This document shows positions 9,552-17,839 of a DNA stretch of 64,000 nucleotides, piece after piece. The DNA comes from Palsa-504 sp963739135 (GTDB lineage Bacteria; Actinomycetota; Actinomycetes; Streptosporangiales; Streptosporangiaceae), in the NCBI GenBank assembly GCA_963739135.1, contig CAVTZG010000022.1:110342-174341 (forward strand). The letters run 5' to 3'. How positions within the stretch are numbered: position 1 is the first letter of the stretch; each line of letters starts with the position of its first letter. Under the pieces are notes generated by a model. The model did no database searches. It was not told the DNA's origin and saw nothing but the letters and a program-made list of their open reading frames with translations. The translations under genes were made by a program, and so were the position numbers.

Positions 9552-10220
9552 CTAGGCCTGCACGGTGCCGCGGCTGTCGAAGGCCATGGCGCGCTGCAGC
9601 GCCGCGGCCCGCAGGGCGGCCGGGATCTCGACCGGACCGCCCAGGCCCACGGCGTTGATGCCGGCCTGCGCCGCCTCCTCGACCACGCCGCCGACCAGGA
9701 TGGCCAGCTCGGGCGTCCGGTTGAAGACCAGGACGCCGTGGTTGGCCAGCAGCACCGCGGGGACGCCCGCGGTGGCGGCCTGCCTGATGTTCGCTACCGC
9801 CTCGGCCGACCCGCGGGGCCCGTAGCCGGCGACCGGGACGCCTTCTGCCAGGCCGAACATGGCCATGGCCTCGATCCAGCACTCGATCCGGCGCTGGGCC
9901 ACCGCATAGGCGGTGGCGTAGGGCGAGTGGGTGTGCAGCACGCAGCCGACATCAGCATGATCTTGGTACATGGCGGTGTGCATGGCCACCACGGCGCCCG
10001 CGATCGGCGGCAGGTCGCCCTCGAGCAGGGTTCCGTCCAGCCCCACCCGCACGACGGCGGAGGCGGGGTGGCCGCGCAGCGAGGGACCCGCGGTGAAGTA
10101 CATCTCATCCGCGCCGGGCACCCGGATGCTCACGTTGCCGTGCCCGTTGGCAGAGATCGCCCCGCTGCCCACCACGCGCTGGGCGATGTCGGCCACCTGC
10201 TCGGCCAGGTCCTTGTCCAT
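9552..10220 (-). CDS. Class II aldolase/adducin-family protein
   Basis: A 222-residue protein starting at ATG 10220 behind a strong GGGGAGGAG. It shows the class II aldolase zinc ligands in VLHTHSPYATAYA and LANHGVLVF and the N-terminal SANGHGNVSIRV (phosphate-binding) loop. The family cleaves sugar phosphates such as fuculose-, ribulose- or rhamnulose-phosphate, or decarboxylates. Its neighbours on the same strand, an FGGY sugar kinase and a PLP aldolase, suggest a role in sugar or hydroxy-acid breakdown; that is inference. Spacing to the upstream carbonic anhydrase gene is 12 bases. Confidence 0.87.
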   Translation of the reverse strand: MDKDLAEQVADIAQRVVGSGAISANGHGNVSIRVPGADEMYFTAGPSLRGHPASAVVRVGLDGTLLEGDLPPIAGAVVAMHTAMYQDHADVGCVLHTHSPYATAYAVAQRRIECWIEAMAMFGLAEGVPVAGYGPRGSAEAVANIRQAATAGVPAVLLANHGVLVFNRTPELAILVGGVVEEAAQAGINAVGLGGPVEIPAALRAAALQRAMAFDSRGTVQA

Positions 10221-10232
10221 GATGCTCCTCCC

Positions 10233-10802
10233 CTATGCCGGCCCGGCCGGTTCCGCGATGGGCCGGACTCCGGCGGCGTGCCGCCGGGCCAGTTCACGAT
10301 AGATTTCGGGATTCATCTCCACCCACTGCTTGGCCCCGCCGACGACCTCCCTGAGGACCCGGGCCGGAACGCCGGCGGCGAGCATGCCGTCGGGGATGAC
10401 CATCCTGGGCGGCACCGTGCTGCCCCCGGCGACCAGAGCGCGGCGGCCGACGACCACGCCGTCGAGCACCGTGGAACCGTTACCCACCAGCGCCTCGGCT
10501 CCGATGACCGCGCCATGGACCACGCACAGATGACCGATGGTGGCACCCTCGCCCACTTCGGTGGGCGGGTCGTCGCCGCCGTGCAGGATCGACCCGTCCT
10601 GGACGTTCGCTCCGCGCCGGATCAGGATCGGCCCGAAATCGGCCCGCAGGACGGCGCCGTACCAGATCGATGCCTCCGCCTCCACGCGGACGTCTCCGAC
10701 CAGGGTGGCGGTGGGCGCGATCCACGCGGACGGGCTGACGTCGGGCGTGTGGCCCTCGAATGCGAACAATGGCACCAGCCCATCATGCACCAGAGGCCGC
10801 AC
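10233..10802 (-). CDS. Gamma carbonic anhydrase-like left-handed beta-helix protein
   Basis: A 189-residue protein. Hexapeptide repeats such as PTATLVGDVRVEAEASIW and GATIGHLCVV give the left-handed beta-helix. The three zinc His of gamma carbonic anhydrases are present in QDGSILH and IGHLCVVHG. A C-terminal helix (EMNPEIYRELARRH) is normal for the PaaY/YrdA-like group. Many such proteins are active only under certain redox conditions or act as CoA-related accessory proteins. It lies just upstream of the class II aldolase on the same strand. Confidence 0.88.
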   Translation of the reverse strand: MRPLVHDGLVPLFAFEGHTPDVSPSAWIAPTATLVGDVRVEAEASIWYGAVLRADFGPILIRRGANVQDGSILHGGDDPPTEVGEGATIGHLCVVHGAVIGAEALVGNGSTVLDGVVVGRRALVAGGSTVPPRMVIPDGMLAAGVPARVLREVVGGAKQWVEMNPEIYRELARRHAAGVRPIAEPAGPA

Positions 10803-10922
10803 GACTCCCAGCCGCTCCGCCGCCGCGCCAATCGTGGCTATGCTGCACCTTATGTCACGCCCAGTGGCCGACAGCGCCGAAGTGCCTGCTTCCGCACCTC
10901 ATGGCCTGGGCCGGGGCCGCTA

Positions 10923-11417
10923 TCACCGGCCTGGCCAGGGCGGGCGATGCCACCGCCAGGGCCAGCTGCCCGGCGGCGGGCCCCAGAACCATGGGTATCC
11001 CGGCGGGTCCATCCGCCGGGGCGGACGGAAAGTCCGCAGCTGAACGGGCCTGGCGGGGCCAGGAGTCGCGACCGACGTCACCCGGGCCGCAGGCACGTAG
11101 TCCGGGGCTGGCGCGATCCGGGAATCCGGCGCGGCGTGACTGGCCGGAACGCTCACCGCAGGCGAGGGACTAGACGCGGCCGGGACCGACGTCGGACCCG
11201 GCGACGGCGCCAGGGGCACCGCGGAACTTGGCACGCCTTCCGCCGTGCTCGCCTGGACGACCGGGTGACCGCCCAGCGTGACCGTGACCGCGATCACCAC
11301 GCCGGCGACTCCCAGCGCCGCAGCGCCAACGGCGGCACCCGAGCGGAAGCTGGTCTCCTCCAGGCGGGCGTAGATCGCGGCCCTGAGCCTGTCGGCCCGG
11401 CCGGTCCCGTTGTCCAC
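10923..11417 (-). CDS. Single-pass membrane protein with Pro/Ser/Ala-rich tail, function unknown
   Basis: A 164-residue frame. A short charged head (RADRLRAAIYARLEETSF) precedes one transmembrane helix (AAALGVAGVVIAVTVTLGG). The rest is a Pro, Ser, Ala and Val-rich linker ending in WFWGPPPGSWPWRWHRP. I recognise no family. The topology suggests a cytoplasmic head and an extracellular disordered tail. It lies between the carbonic anhydrase and the kinase on the same strand. Confidence 0.6.
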   Translation of the reverse strand: MDNGTGRADRLRAAIYARLEETSFRSGAAVGAAALGVAGVVIAVTVTLGGHPVVQASTAEGVPSSAVPLAPSPGPTSVPAASSPSPAVSVPASHAAPDSRIAPAPDYVPAARVTSVATPGPARPVQLRTFRPPRRMDPPGYPWFWGPPPGSWPWRWHRPPWPGR

Positions 11418-11448
11418 GATAAAGCACGATACAGCGCTACTAGAGGAA

Positions 11449-13026
11449 TTAGTGGGACGCCAATGACCGAAACTGGCGATAGCTCGCCTCGGCTAGCTGG
11501 CTCGCCGCCGGGACGACTGGTGATTTATCTGCCGAACGGTCCGTGGTGTCAGCCGCGGGCACCACACCCGAAGCCAGGGCGGCGATGATCGTGGCGCCCC
11601 GTGCGGTCAGCCAGCCTGCTCCGCCCGGGTAGAGCGGGACGGCGAGCGCGTCGGCCAGCAACTGGCGCCAGGCCGGGTGCCTGGTCCCGCCCCCGGCGAG
11701 CTGGATCCTGGCCGGCCCGGCGCCGACTGCCCGCATGGCCTCGAGGTGGCCGCGGAGCAGGAACGCCACTCCCTCCAGGGCGGCTCGCATCAGGTCATCC
11801 CGCTGGTGAGCCAGGGTCAGGCCGGCCCAGGCGCCGCCCGCGTTGTGATCATCGCCGCGCTCGCTGGCCAGGTAGGGCAGGAAGACCGGGGTGCCCTCCT
11901 GCCAGGGCCGGGCGGCCGTACCGTACAGCTCGTCCCAGCTCGCGCCCAGCGTCCGCCGTACCCAGTCCAGCGTGACGCCCACGTTCTGGGCTCCGGCCAA
12001 TCGGTAGGTCCCGGCGCCCACCGCCCGGAACAGGCTGATCCGCCCGCTGCCATCCGGCTCCACCGGAACCGTATAGTACGGATCCGGACTATACGAGAGC
12101 CGACTATCCGGGAGCGGGCTATCCGGGAGCGGGCTATCCGGGAGCGGGCTATCCGGGAGCGGGCTATCCGGGACCGGGCTATCCGGGACCGGGCTATCCG
12201 GGAGCGGGCTATCCGGGAGCGGGCTATCCGGGACGATGAGCTGACCGCCGGTGCCGAGCGTGAGCAGGCCCCAGTCCGGGGCGAGCCCGGCGGCCAGCAG
12301 GGAGGCGGCGGTGTCGGCGGCGCCGGTGGCGACGGGCAGGCCGGGGCGCAGGCCGAGCTGGCTGGCCGCCCCGGGCTGCAGGTAGCCGGCGATCCGGGTG
12401 GACGGGAGGATCGGGGGCAGCAGGTCGGTACGCAGCCCGAGCGCGCGGGCCACCCGGGCGGCCCAGGTGTCACGGCCGATGTCGAACAGCAGCGTGCCGG
12501 ATGCATCGGTCGGGTCGGTGGCGGCCTCGCCGGTCAGCCGCAGCCGCAGCCAGTCCTTGGGCGGCAGCATCCAGCGGGCCCGGCGGTAGGCATCAGGCTC
12601 GTGCCGGGACAGCCAGAGCAGGATCGGGCAGGCCATGCCGGCCATCGGGGCGTTACCCAGCACGGCCCGCTGGTCCGGAGGCAGCCGCTGGTAGTCACCA
12701 GCCTCGGCGGCCGCCCGGCGGTCGAGCCAGAGGATAGCGGGGCGGAGTACCACGGCCCGTTCGGCACAAAGGACGACGCCGTGCATCTGCCCGACGACGG
12801 CCAGGCCCGTGACCTCGGCCGGAGCGGGACCGAGGGCCGAACGGACCGCGGCGCAGGCGGCCCGCCACCAGTCCTGGGGGTCGGTCTCGGCCCAGCCGTC
12901 CCGGGGGGTGCTGACGCCGTAGCCGGCCAGGCCCTGGCCGAGCACGGTCCCGTCGGGCGCGCACAACAGCGCCTTGACCTGGCTGGTGCCCAGGTCGAGG
13001 CCGAGGACCGCGCCGTCAGACGGCAA
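11449..13026 (-). CDS. FGGY-family carbohydrate kinase (xylulokinase-like) with a repeat insertion
   Basis: A 525-residue protein. The N-terminus LGLDLGTSQVKALL is the FGGY phosphate-binding loop, GLAVVGQMHGVVL is typical of xylulokinases, and WLDRRAA plus GAADTAASLLAAG and the late GGGTRHPAWRQLLAD complete the pattern. It phosphorylates a ketose, probably xylulose or a relative. Directly after GTGGQLIVP an insert of about 45 residues made of PDSPL/PDSPV pentapeptides interrupts the protein; the rest resumes at ISLFRAVGAG. The start overlaps the anti-sigma gene by 11 bases, so it may be translated from the same message. Confidence 0.88.
   Translation of the reverse strand: MPSDGAVLGLDLGTSQVKALLCAPDGTVLGQGLAGYGVSTPRDGWAETDPQDWWRAACAAVRSALGPAPAEVTGLAVVGQMHGVVLCAERAVVLRPAILWLDRRAAAEAGDYQRLPPDQRAVLGNAPMAGMACPILLWLSRHEPDAYRRARWMLPPKDWLRLRLTGEAATDPTDASGTLLFDIGRDTWAARVARALGLRTDLLPPILPSTRIAGYLQPGAASQLGLRPGLPVATGAADTAASLLAAGLAPDWGLLTLGTGGQLIVPDSPLPDSPLPDSPVPDSPVPDSPLPDSPLPDSPLPDSPLPDSRLSYSPDPYYTVPVEPDGSGRISLFRAVGAGTYRLAGAQNVGVTLDWVRRTLGASWDELYGTAARPWQEGTPVFLPYLASERGDDHNAGGAWAGLTLAHQRDDLMRAALEGVAFLLRGHLEAMRAVGAGPARIQLAGGGTRHPAWRQLLADALAVPLYPGGAGWLTARGATIIAALASGVVPAADTTDRSADKSPVVPAASQLAEASYRQFRSLASH
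12104..12232. repeat. 15-bp tandem repeat inside the kinase gene
   Basis: Eight full copies of CTATCCGGGAGCGGG run head to tail from 12104, followed by a 9-base partial copy. Copies five and six carry GACC in place of GAGC. On the coding (minus) strand each unit encodes Pro-Asp-Ser-Pro-Leu or -Val. Because the unit is a multiple of three, changes in copy number would keep the kinase in frame. Confidence 0.95.
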
Positions 13027-13801
13027 TGTCGAGCATCATCGGGGTGGTGGGCTGCGCGGCGCCGCCAGCGGGTTCGGCGGTGAGGGCGAGGTGGTCCCCC
13101 GCGCGCAGGCCGGAGGCGATGACCGGCCCGGTCATGCCGTCGCTGCCTGCGGGCAGCATGCCGACCGGGCGCTCCCCGGACGGCCCGATCAGCCACAGCT
13201 CGTAGCCGCTAGACGACGGCAGCGCCCGCAGGCCCTCGGCGGTGAACACCAGGGCGTCGCGGGAGCGGGACATCACGACCGCGGCGGTGCCGCCGCCGGT
13301 CACCGCCCCGTTCATCATGACGGCGTCCTGCGCGGTCAGCACGGCGGCGATCTGCTGGCTGCTGGCCTGGGCCTGGTCGAGCTGCTGGCGCATGTCGCCG
13401 CTGGCGACGCCGAACACGACCGCGAGCCCCAGCACGGCCACCGCGGCCACGGCGCCTGCCGCCACCGCCAGGCGGCCCGGCCAGGCCAGCGAGCGCAGCC
13501 AGGACCCGGGCCGCATCCGGGTCCGGGTCCTGGCGGGCGAGTCCGCGCCGGCGGCATCGGGGGCCTGCTGCCTGGTCATCGCCGCGGCCGCCAGCACCCG
13601 TTCCTTCAGCCCGGCGGGCGGGGTGACGGCGGCGGCAGCGCCGAGCCGGGCGGTGGCCTCGCGCAGGCTGGCGATCTCCTGGGCGCACTCCTGGCAGCCG
13701 GCCAGGTGCCGCTCGAACCGGTCCCGGTCCGCCGGGGAGATCGCGTCCATGGCGTACGCGCCGGCCAGGGTGTGCTCGTCGCGGCCGCGCATCCTGCTCA
13801 T
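13016..13801 (-). CDS. RskA-type anti-sigma factor with zinc-binding domain
   Basis: A 261-residue protein. The N-terminal anti-sigma domain has FERHLAGCQECAQE, the HxxxCxxC zinc motif, about residue 30. One transmembrane helix (LAVAAGAVAAVAVLGLAVVFGVA) follows near residue 115. The extracytoplasmic part YELWLIGPSGERPVG with VALTAEPAGGAAQPTTP is the RskA C-terminal domain. RskA proteins hold an ECF sigma factor at the membrane until they are cleaved by regulated proteolysis. Its ATG overlaps the stop of the sigma gene as ATGA, so they are translationally coupled. Confidence 0.92.
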   Translation of the reverse strand: MSRMRGRDEHTLAGAYAMDAISPADRDRFERHLAGCQECAQEIASLREATARLGAAAAVTPPAGLKERVLAAAAMTRQQAPDAAGADSPARTRTRMRPGSWLRSLAWPGRLAVAAGAVAAVAVLGLAVVFGVASGDMRQQLDQAQASSQQIAAVLTAQDAVMMNGAVTGGGTAAVVMSRSRDALVFTAEGLRALPSSSGYELWLIGPSGERPVGMLPAGSDGMTGPVIASGLRAGDHLALTAEPAGGAAQPTTPMMLDIAV

Positions 13802-14406
13802 TGCGCCACCCCCAGGCAGTCACGCAGCCGGATGAGCGCGTCCCGCATCCTGGTCTTCACCGTGCCGGTCGGCACGCCCAGCAGGCCGGCGACCTGGCCG
13901 TAGGTGTAGCCGTTGTAGTAGGCCAGGGTGACCGACTCGCGCTGCAGTTCGGTCAGCGAGTTCAGGCAGCGGCGGACCCGCTCGCGGTCGAGGCTGGATT
14001 CGACCGCCTCGATCACGTCGTCGTAGGGGATTTCCGCCGTCGCGGCGCGGAGCTCGCGCTCGGTCTCCTTCTGCACGGACCGGACCCGGTCCACGGCCCG
14101 GCGGTGGGCCAGCGTCATCACCCAGGCCATCGCGCTGCCCCGCGCCGGGTCGAACTTGAACGCGGTCCGCCACACCTCGAGCAGGACGTCCTGGGTGACC
14201 TCCTCGGACTGGGCCGGGTCGCGGATCACCCGCCGGACGATGCCGAAGACCGACGGCCCGACCTGCTCGAAGAGGGCGTCGAACGCCGCGGCGTCGCCGC
14301 GGGCCACCAGGGCAAGCTGGGCGGCCAGGTCGGGGCCGGCGCCGGTCTCCGGGCTGGCCGCCTGCCGCGCCCGGTTTCCTGGCTCCGAACCGCCCGTGAC
14401 CTCCAT
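13798..14406 (-). CDS. ECF RNA polymerase sigma factor, SigK-like
   Basis: I start at ATG 14406 (MEVTGGSEPG); the frame continues upstream without a plausible reading. The 202-residue product shows sigma region 2 (FDALFEQVGPSVFGIV, then DVLLEVWRTAFKFDP, with region 2.4 AMAWVMTLAHRRAVDRVR) and region 4 (LTELQRESVTLAYYNGYTY with HTH VPTGTVKTRMRDAL). Coupled to an RskA anti-sigma factor, as SigK is in mycobacteria. It diverges from the molybdopterin enzyme at 14528; the 121-base gap probably holds promoters of both, and the enzyme is a likely target. That last point is inference. Confidence 0.93.
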   Translation of the reverse strand: MEVTGGSEPGNRARQAASPETGAGPDLAAQLALVARGDAAAFDALFEQVGPSVFGIVRRVIRDPAQSEEVTQDVLLEVWRTAFKFDPARGSAMAWVMTLAHRRAVDRVRSVQKETERELRAATAEIPYDDVIEAVESSLDRERVRRCLNSLTELQRESVTLAYYNGYTYGQVAGLLGVPTGTVKTRMRDALIRLRDCLGVAQ

Positions 14407-14527
14407 AACTGATATTCGTAGCAGGAGCCGTGAGGGTTTGGCAGGGCCGGGCCTAGACCCTCTGGGCCCGCGACGAAATCCGGCCGGGGCCGCCAAACCC
14501 TGCCCCCGGCCGCAACGAATAAAGGAC

Positions 14528-16306
14528 ATGAGGATGAACGGGAGTCCCAGCGGCCGCCGGGACGGGCGCCGGACGGGCCTCGGCGCGATCGCCGGCGTGC
14601 TGGCCGCCGCGACCGCGCTGGGCGTGGGGCAGCTGGTGGCCGGCGTCACCGGCGCCAACGGATCGCCCGTGGTCGCAGTGGGCCAGCTGCAGATCGACTT
14701 CACGCCGCCCTGGCTGAAGAACTTCGCCATCACCGAGTTCGGCTCGGACGACAAGCTCGTTCTGGTCAGCGGGATCCTGGTCGTTGTGGCCATCTTGGCG
14801 GCCGTGATCGGCGCCGCGGCCACCCGGCGGCTGGCCTACGGCATGGCCGGGCTGGCCGTGTTCGGGGCGGTGGGGCTGATCGCGGCCGCCACCAGGCCTA
14901 CCGCGACCGCAGCTGACGTGCTGCCCACCCTGGCCGCGACGGCGGCGGCGGCCGTGGCGCTGCGCGTGCTGATCGACCGGATCGGCCCGCCCGCCGTGGC
15001 CGGCTCGCCCTCGCTGAAGTACGAGTGGGATACCGGTCCCAGCGTGCCGGCCGCCCCGGAGCGCGCGGCCGATCCCGTTCCAGATGACCAGACAGACGAC
15101 GAGGGTTTCCCGGTCGTCCCCGACCTGCCTCCCCGGATTGGCCAGCCGGCCCGCCAGGGCCGGGCCGGGCCTCCGGGCGGAGTGATCAGGCCATCCGCAT
15201 CGGAGGGGGGCGATTGGCTCACGAGCCCCGGTCGTGCCGGCCCGGCCCGCCGGGGCTTCCTGGCCGCCAGCGTGGCCACGGCGGGCATCGCCGGCGTGGC
15301 GGGGCTGGCCGGCCGCCTGCTGGCCGAGCGGACCAGCGTGGCCACCGCGCGGTCGGACCTGCGCCTGCCCAAGCCGGCCCAGACGGTGGCGTCGCTGCCG
15401 CCGGGCGTGAACCTCGGCATCCCGGGCCTGAGCCCGTTCATCACGTCCAACACGGCCTTCTACCGGGTGGACACGGCCATCGTGCTGCCGCAGGTGGCCC
15501 CGTCGAGCTGGCAGCTGCGGATCCACGGCATGGTCAACCGCGAGATCACGCTCACCTTCGACGAGCTGCTCAAGCGGCCGCTCGTGGAGGACTACATCAC
15601 GCTGTGCTGCGTGTCCAACCAGGTCGCGGGCCCCTACATCGGCAACGCGCTGTGGCTGGGCACCAAGCTGTCCAGCCTGCTGCGCGAGGCGGGCATCCAG
15701 GCCGGCGCCGATCAGCTGCTGTGCACGTCGGTGGACGGGTTCACCTCGGGGACCCCGGTGGCCACCGTGATGGACGGCCGGGATGCCCTGCTCGCCATCG
15801 CCATGAACGGGCAGCCGCTGCCGGTCGCGCACGGGTTCCCGGCCCGCATGGTGGTGCCCGGCCTGTACGGGTACGTGTCGGCGACCAAGTGGGTGACGGA
15901 CATCCAGGTCACGACGTTCGCCTCGAGTTACGCTTACTGGGCGCAGCGCGGCTGGTCGCAGCAGGCGCCGATCAAGACCGAATCCCGCATCGACGTGCCG
16001 ACCGGGCTCGGCGCGCTCAAGGCGGGCCGGACCGCGGTGGCCGGCGTGGCCTGGGCCCAGCACAAGGGCATCGACGCCGTGCACGTGCGGGTCGACCAGG
16101 GGCCGTGGAACGAGGCCACCCTGGCCGCCGTGCCGGGCATCGACTGCTGGCGGCAGTGGGTCTGGGAATGGGACGCGACCAGCGGCACCCACCTGATCGA
16201 GTGCCGGGCCACGGACAAGACCGGCTACACGCAGACCGCGATCCAGGCGCCGCCCGAGCCGAACGGGGCGTCGGGCTACCCGATGGTCCAGGTGAGCATC
16301 GGGTAG
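14528..16306 (+). CDS. Membrane-anchored molybdopterin-dependent oxidoreductase (sulfite oxidase fold)
   Basis: ATG 14528 follows AAAGG. The 592-residue protein begins with four transmembrane helices (about residues 14 to 160), then a disordered acidic/Pro linker and a Tat-like RRGFLAASVATAG segment. The catalytic domain follows: APSSWQLRIHGMV, then LCCVSNQVAGPYIG with the molybdenum-ligand Cys, and SATKWVTDIQVT. The C-terminal Ig-like dimerisation domain contains VAGVAWAQHKGIDAVHVRVD. The family transfers electrons to or from oxidised sulfur or protein Met-sulfoxide. It is divergent from the SigK/RskA pair. Confidence 0.9.
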   Translation: MRMNGSPSGRRDGRRTGLGAIAGVLAAATALGVGQLVAGVTGANGSPVVAVGQLQIDFTPPWLKNFAITEFGSDDKLVLVSGILVVVAILAAVIGAAATRRLAYGMAGLAVFGAVGLIAAATRPTATAADVLPTLAATAAAAVALRVLIDRIGPPAVAGSPSLKYEWDTGPSVPAAPERAADPVPDDQTDDEGFPVVPDLPPRIGQPARQGRAGPPGGVIRPSASEGGDWLTSPGRAGPARRGFLAASVATAGIAGVAGLAGRLLAERTSVATARSDLRLPKPAQTVASLPPGVNLGIPGLSPFITSNTAFYRVDTAIVLPQVAPSSWQLRIHGMVNREITLTFDELLKRPLVEDYITLCCVSNQVAGPYIGNALWLGTKLSSLLREAGIQAGADQLLCTSVDGFTSGTPVATVMDGRDALLAIAMNGQPLPVAHGFPARMVVPGLYGYVSATKWVTDIQVTTFASSYAYWAQRGWSQQAPIKTESRIDVPTGLGALKAGRTAVAGVAWAQHKGIDAVHVRVDQGPWNEATLAAVPGIDCWRQWVWEWDATSGTHLIECRATDKTGYTQTAIQAPPEPNGASGYPMVQVSIG

Positions 16307-16310
16307 GGTC

Positions 16311-16874
16311 TCACGCCGCGGGCAGGACCTCGGCCTGGCCTTCTAGCTCGGCCAGCATGGCGCTCGCGGCAGCCTCCATGGCCTGGGTGGGCTGCAGGCG
16401 GCCGTCCTCGCCGATGCGCTCGCGGATGGCCTGGATGTTGACCGACTCGCTGGCCGGCCGCATGTGCAGCGTGGACAGGACCGGCTCGAGGGTCCGGGCG
16501 GCGTGGGCGCCACCGGAAGCGCCGCCGTAGCTGACGATGCCCGCGGGCTTGTTCTGCCATTCGCGGTGCAGGTAGTCCAGGGCATTCTTGGTGGCCGCGT
16601 TGAAGGTGTGGTTGTACTCGGGGACGACGAAGACGAGCGCGTCGGAACGGTCGACGATCGCGCTCCAGTCCTTGGTGTGCTGGCGGGTGTACCGGCCCAG
16701 CCGCGGGTGTTCCGGCTCGTCGAACAGCGGCAGGTTCAGCTCGGCCAGGTCGGCCACCTCGACGTCGAATCCGGTCTGCGCCTGCGCCCGGTCGGCGATC
16801 CAGCCGGCCACCGCCGGGCCGGCCCGGCCCGGCCGGGTGCTGCCGATGACGACCTGGAGGACGGGCTTGGCCAC
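16311..16874 (-). CDS. NADPH-dependent FMN reductase
   Basis: A 187-residue protein. The N-terminus VVIGSTRPGRAGPAVAGW is the phosphate-binding loop of the flavodoxin-like FMN_red family, and VVPEYNHTFNAATKNALD is its second FMN-binding segment with SYGGASGGAHAAR third. It reduces quinones, azo dyes or flavin at the expense of NAD(P)H. It ends 4 bases from the stop of the convergent molybdoenzyme gene. The dyad upstream suggests MarR-type control. Confidence 0.92.
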   Translation of the reverse strand: MAKPVLQVVIGSTRPGRAGPAVAGWIADRAQAQTGFDVEVADLAELNLPLFDEPEHPRLGRYTRQHTKDWSAIVDRSDALVFVVPEYNHTFNAATKNALDYLHREWQNKPAGIVSYGGASGGAHAARTLEPVLSTLHMRPASESVNIQAIRERIGEDGRLQPTQAMEAAASAMLAELEGQAEVLPAA

Positions 16875-16892
16875 GTGTTACCTCACATATAC

Positions 16893-16904
16893 TTGAAGGT
16901 TCAA
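16893..16904. promoter_or_regulatory. Candidate MarR-type operator
   Basis: TTGAAGGTTCAA is a perfect dyad (TTGAA, two bases, TTCAA) lying 19 to 30 bases upstream of the FMN reductase start, inside an AT-richer stretch that would hold its promoter. MarR and HxlR regulators of quinone reductases often bind such sites. No regulator gene adjoins it. Confidence 0.45.
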
Positions 16905-17100
16905 TTAATGTCTGATAACCTCTCTGACGGGACGCCTATTCCCGGCTCGGCTGCCGCCTGTTTCGCCGTCCGCAGCGGCCTGGATGCGTTCGGCAGCGGG
17001 ATGCGACACGGGTGTCGGGTTTCCGGGGCGGGCGGGGTTTCGGAGCGGCCTGAGCGGTTACTTTTCTTCAGAGACCCCAGGCCAAACCTAAGGCGGGCCG

Positions 17101-17637
17101 ATGACCACCCCGATGCCAAGACCGGCAGAATCACCCTCTGGTCCCGTCCGCAGGGTCGAACCAGGGCCGCTGTGGGCCGGCGGCGTGGCGACCGCGATCG
17201 TCGCGGCGCTGATCGCGGTGGTCGGCATCCTGGTGTGCCGCTGGCTGTTCAACATCCCGATCCTCGCACCGCGTAAGGACGGCGCCTGGGGCGACGTATC
17301 CACCGGGATGTACGCGCTGTCAGCCGCCGCGGCCGCCCTGGTGGCCACGGCCCTCATGCACCTGCTCCTGCTGGCCACGCCCCGGCCGCAGGTGTTCTTT
17401 GCCTGGATCATCGGGCTGGCTACTGTGGTCGCGGTGGTCTACCCGTTCAGCACCACGGCCCCGCTGTCCCAGAAGGTCGCGACGGCGCTGGTCAACCTGG
17501 TGCTGGGCATCGCCATCGGCACGCTGGTCAGCAGCGTCGCCGCGCGGGCCGTCCGGCTACGGCGGCGTCCGCCCCCGGTCAGCGGCGGTTACCAGTCCGG
17601 GTACCCCACGCGCACGCCAGGCGACGGGTACCGCTGA
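17101..17637 (+). CDS. DUF6069 family integral membrane protein
   Basis: A 178-residue protein with four predicted helices: GGVATAIVAALIAVVGILV, ALSAAAAALVATALMHLLL, FAWIIGLATVVAVVYPF and VATALVNLVLGIAIGTLVS. The pattern WAGGVATAIVAALIAVVG followed by FNIPILAPR is characteristic of the actinobacterial DUF6069 family. Function is unknown. The C-terminus is a basic and Tyr/Gly-rich tail. It starts at ATG 17101 shortly after TAAGGCGGG. Confidence 0.82.
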   Translation: MTTPMPRPAESPSGPVRRVEPGPLWAGGVATAIVAALIAVVGILVCRWLFNIPILAPRKDGAWGDVSTGMYALSAAAAALVATALMHLLLLATPRPQVFFAWIIGLATVVAVVYPFSTTAPLSQKVATALVNLVLGIAIGTLVSSVAARAVRLRRRPPPVSGGYQSGYPTRTPGDGYR

Positions 17638-17767
17638 CCACCTGCGCCGCGTCCCGGCCGCGGCGGGCCGTTCGATCTGCCAGTCGAGCACGGTCTCTCT
17701 GCTGCGCTGGGAGCTGTGTCTTGGCTCAGGCGGCTCTCCGCGGGAGGCGGAGGTACGCTGCATACGC

Positions 17768-17781
17768 CAAGCACTTGCTTG
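17768..17781. promoter_or_regulatory. Inverted repeat overlapping the -35 box
   Basis: CAAGCA-CT-TGCTTG forms a dyad whose right arm overlaps the -35 hexamer by three bases. A third TGCTTG lies in the spacer (17794 to 17799). The placement suits a repressor or an activator of the gene at 17840. Confidence 0.5.
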
Positions 17782-17806
17782 ACATCTCAATCATGCTTGG
17801 TATAGT
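17779..17806 (+). promoter_or_regulatory. Vegetative-type promoter of the phasin/H1-like gene
   Basis: TTGACA at 17779 to 17784 and TATAGT at 17801 to 17806 are separated by 16 bases. This is close to the housekeeping sigma consensus and unusually good for this high-GC window. The ATG at 17840 is 34 bases downstream of the -10 box. Confidence 0.75.
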
Positions 17807-17839
17807 TAGCATAGAAGGCTAATGAGGAGGCAGGCAAGT

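Noticed and set aside
12104..12232. Plus-strand frame through the 15-bp repeat (REPTIRERAIRERAI) as a gene
   Set aside because: It is the antisense of a well-conserved sugar kinase and shows no family.
14453..16192. Long minus-strand open frame of 579 codons opposite the molybdoenzyme
   Set aside because: It is an antisense shadow of high-GC coding sequence; composition is His/Gly/Arg-rich without motifs.
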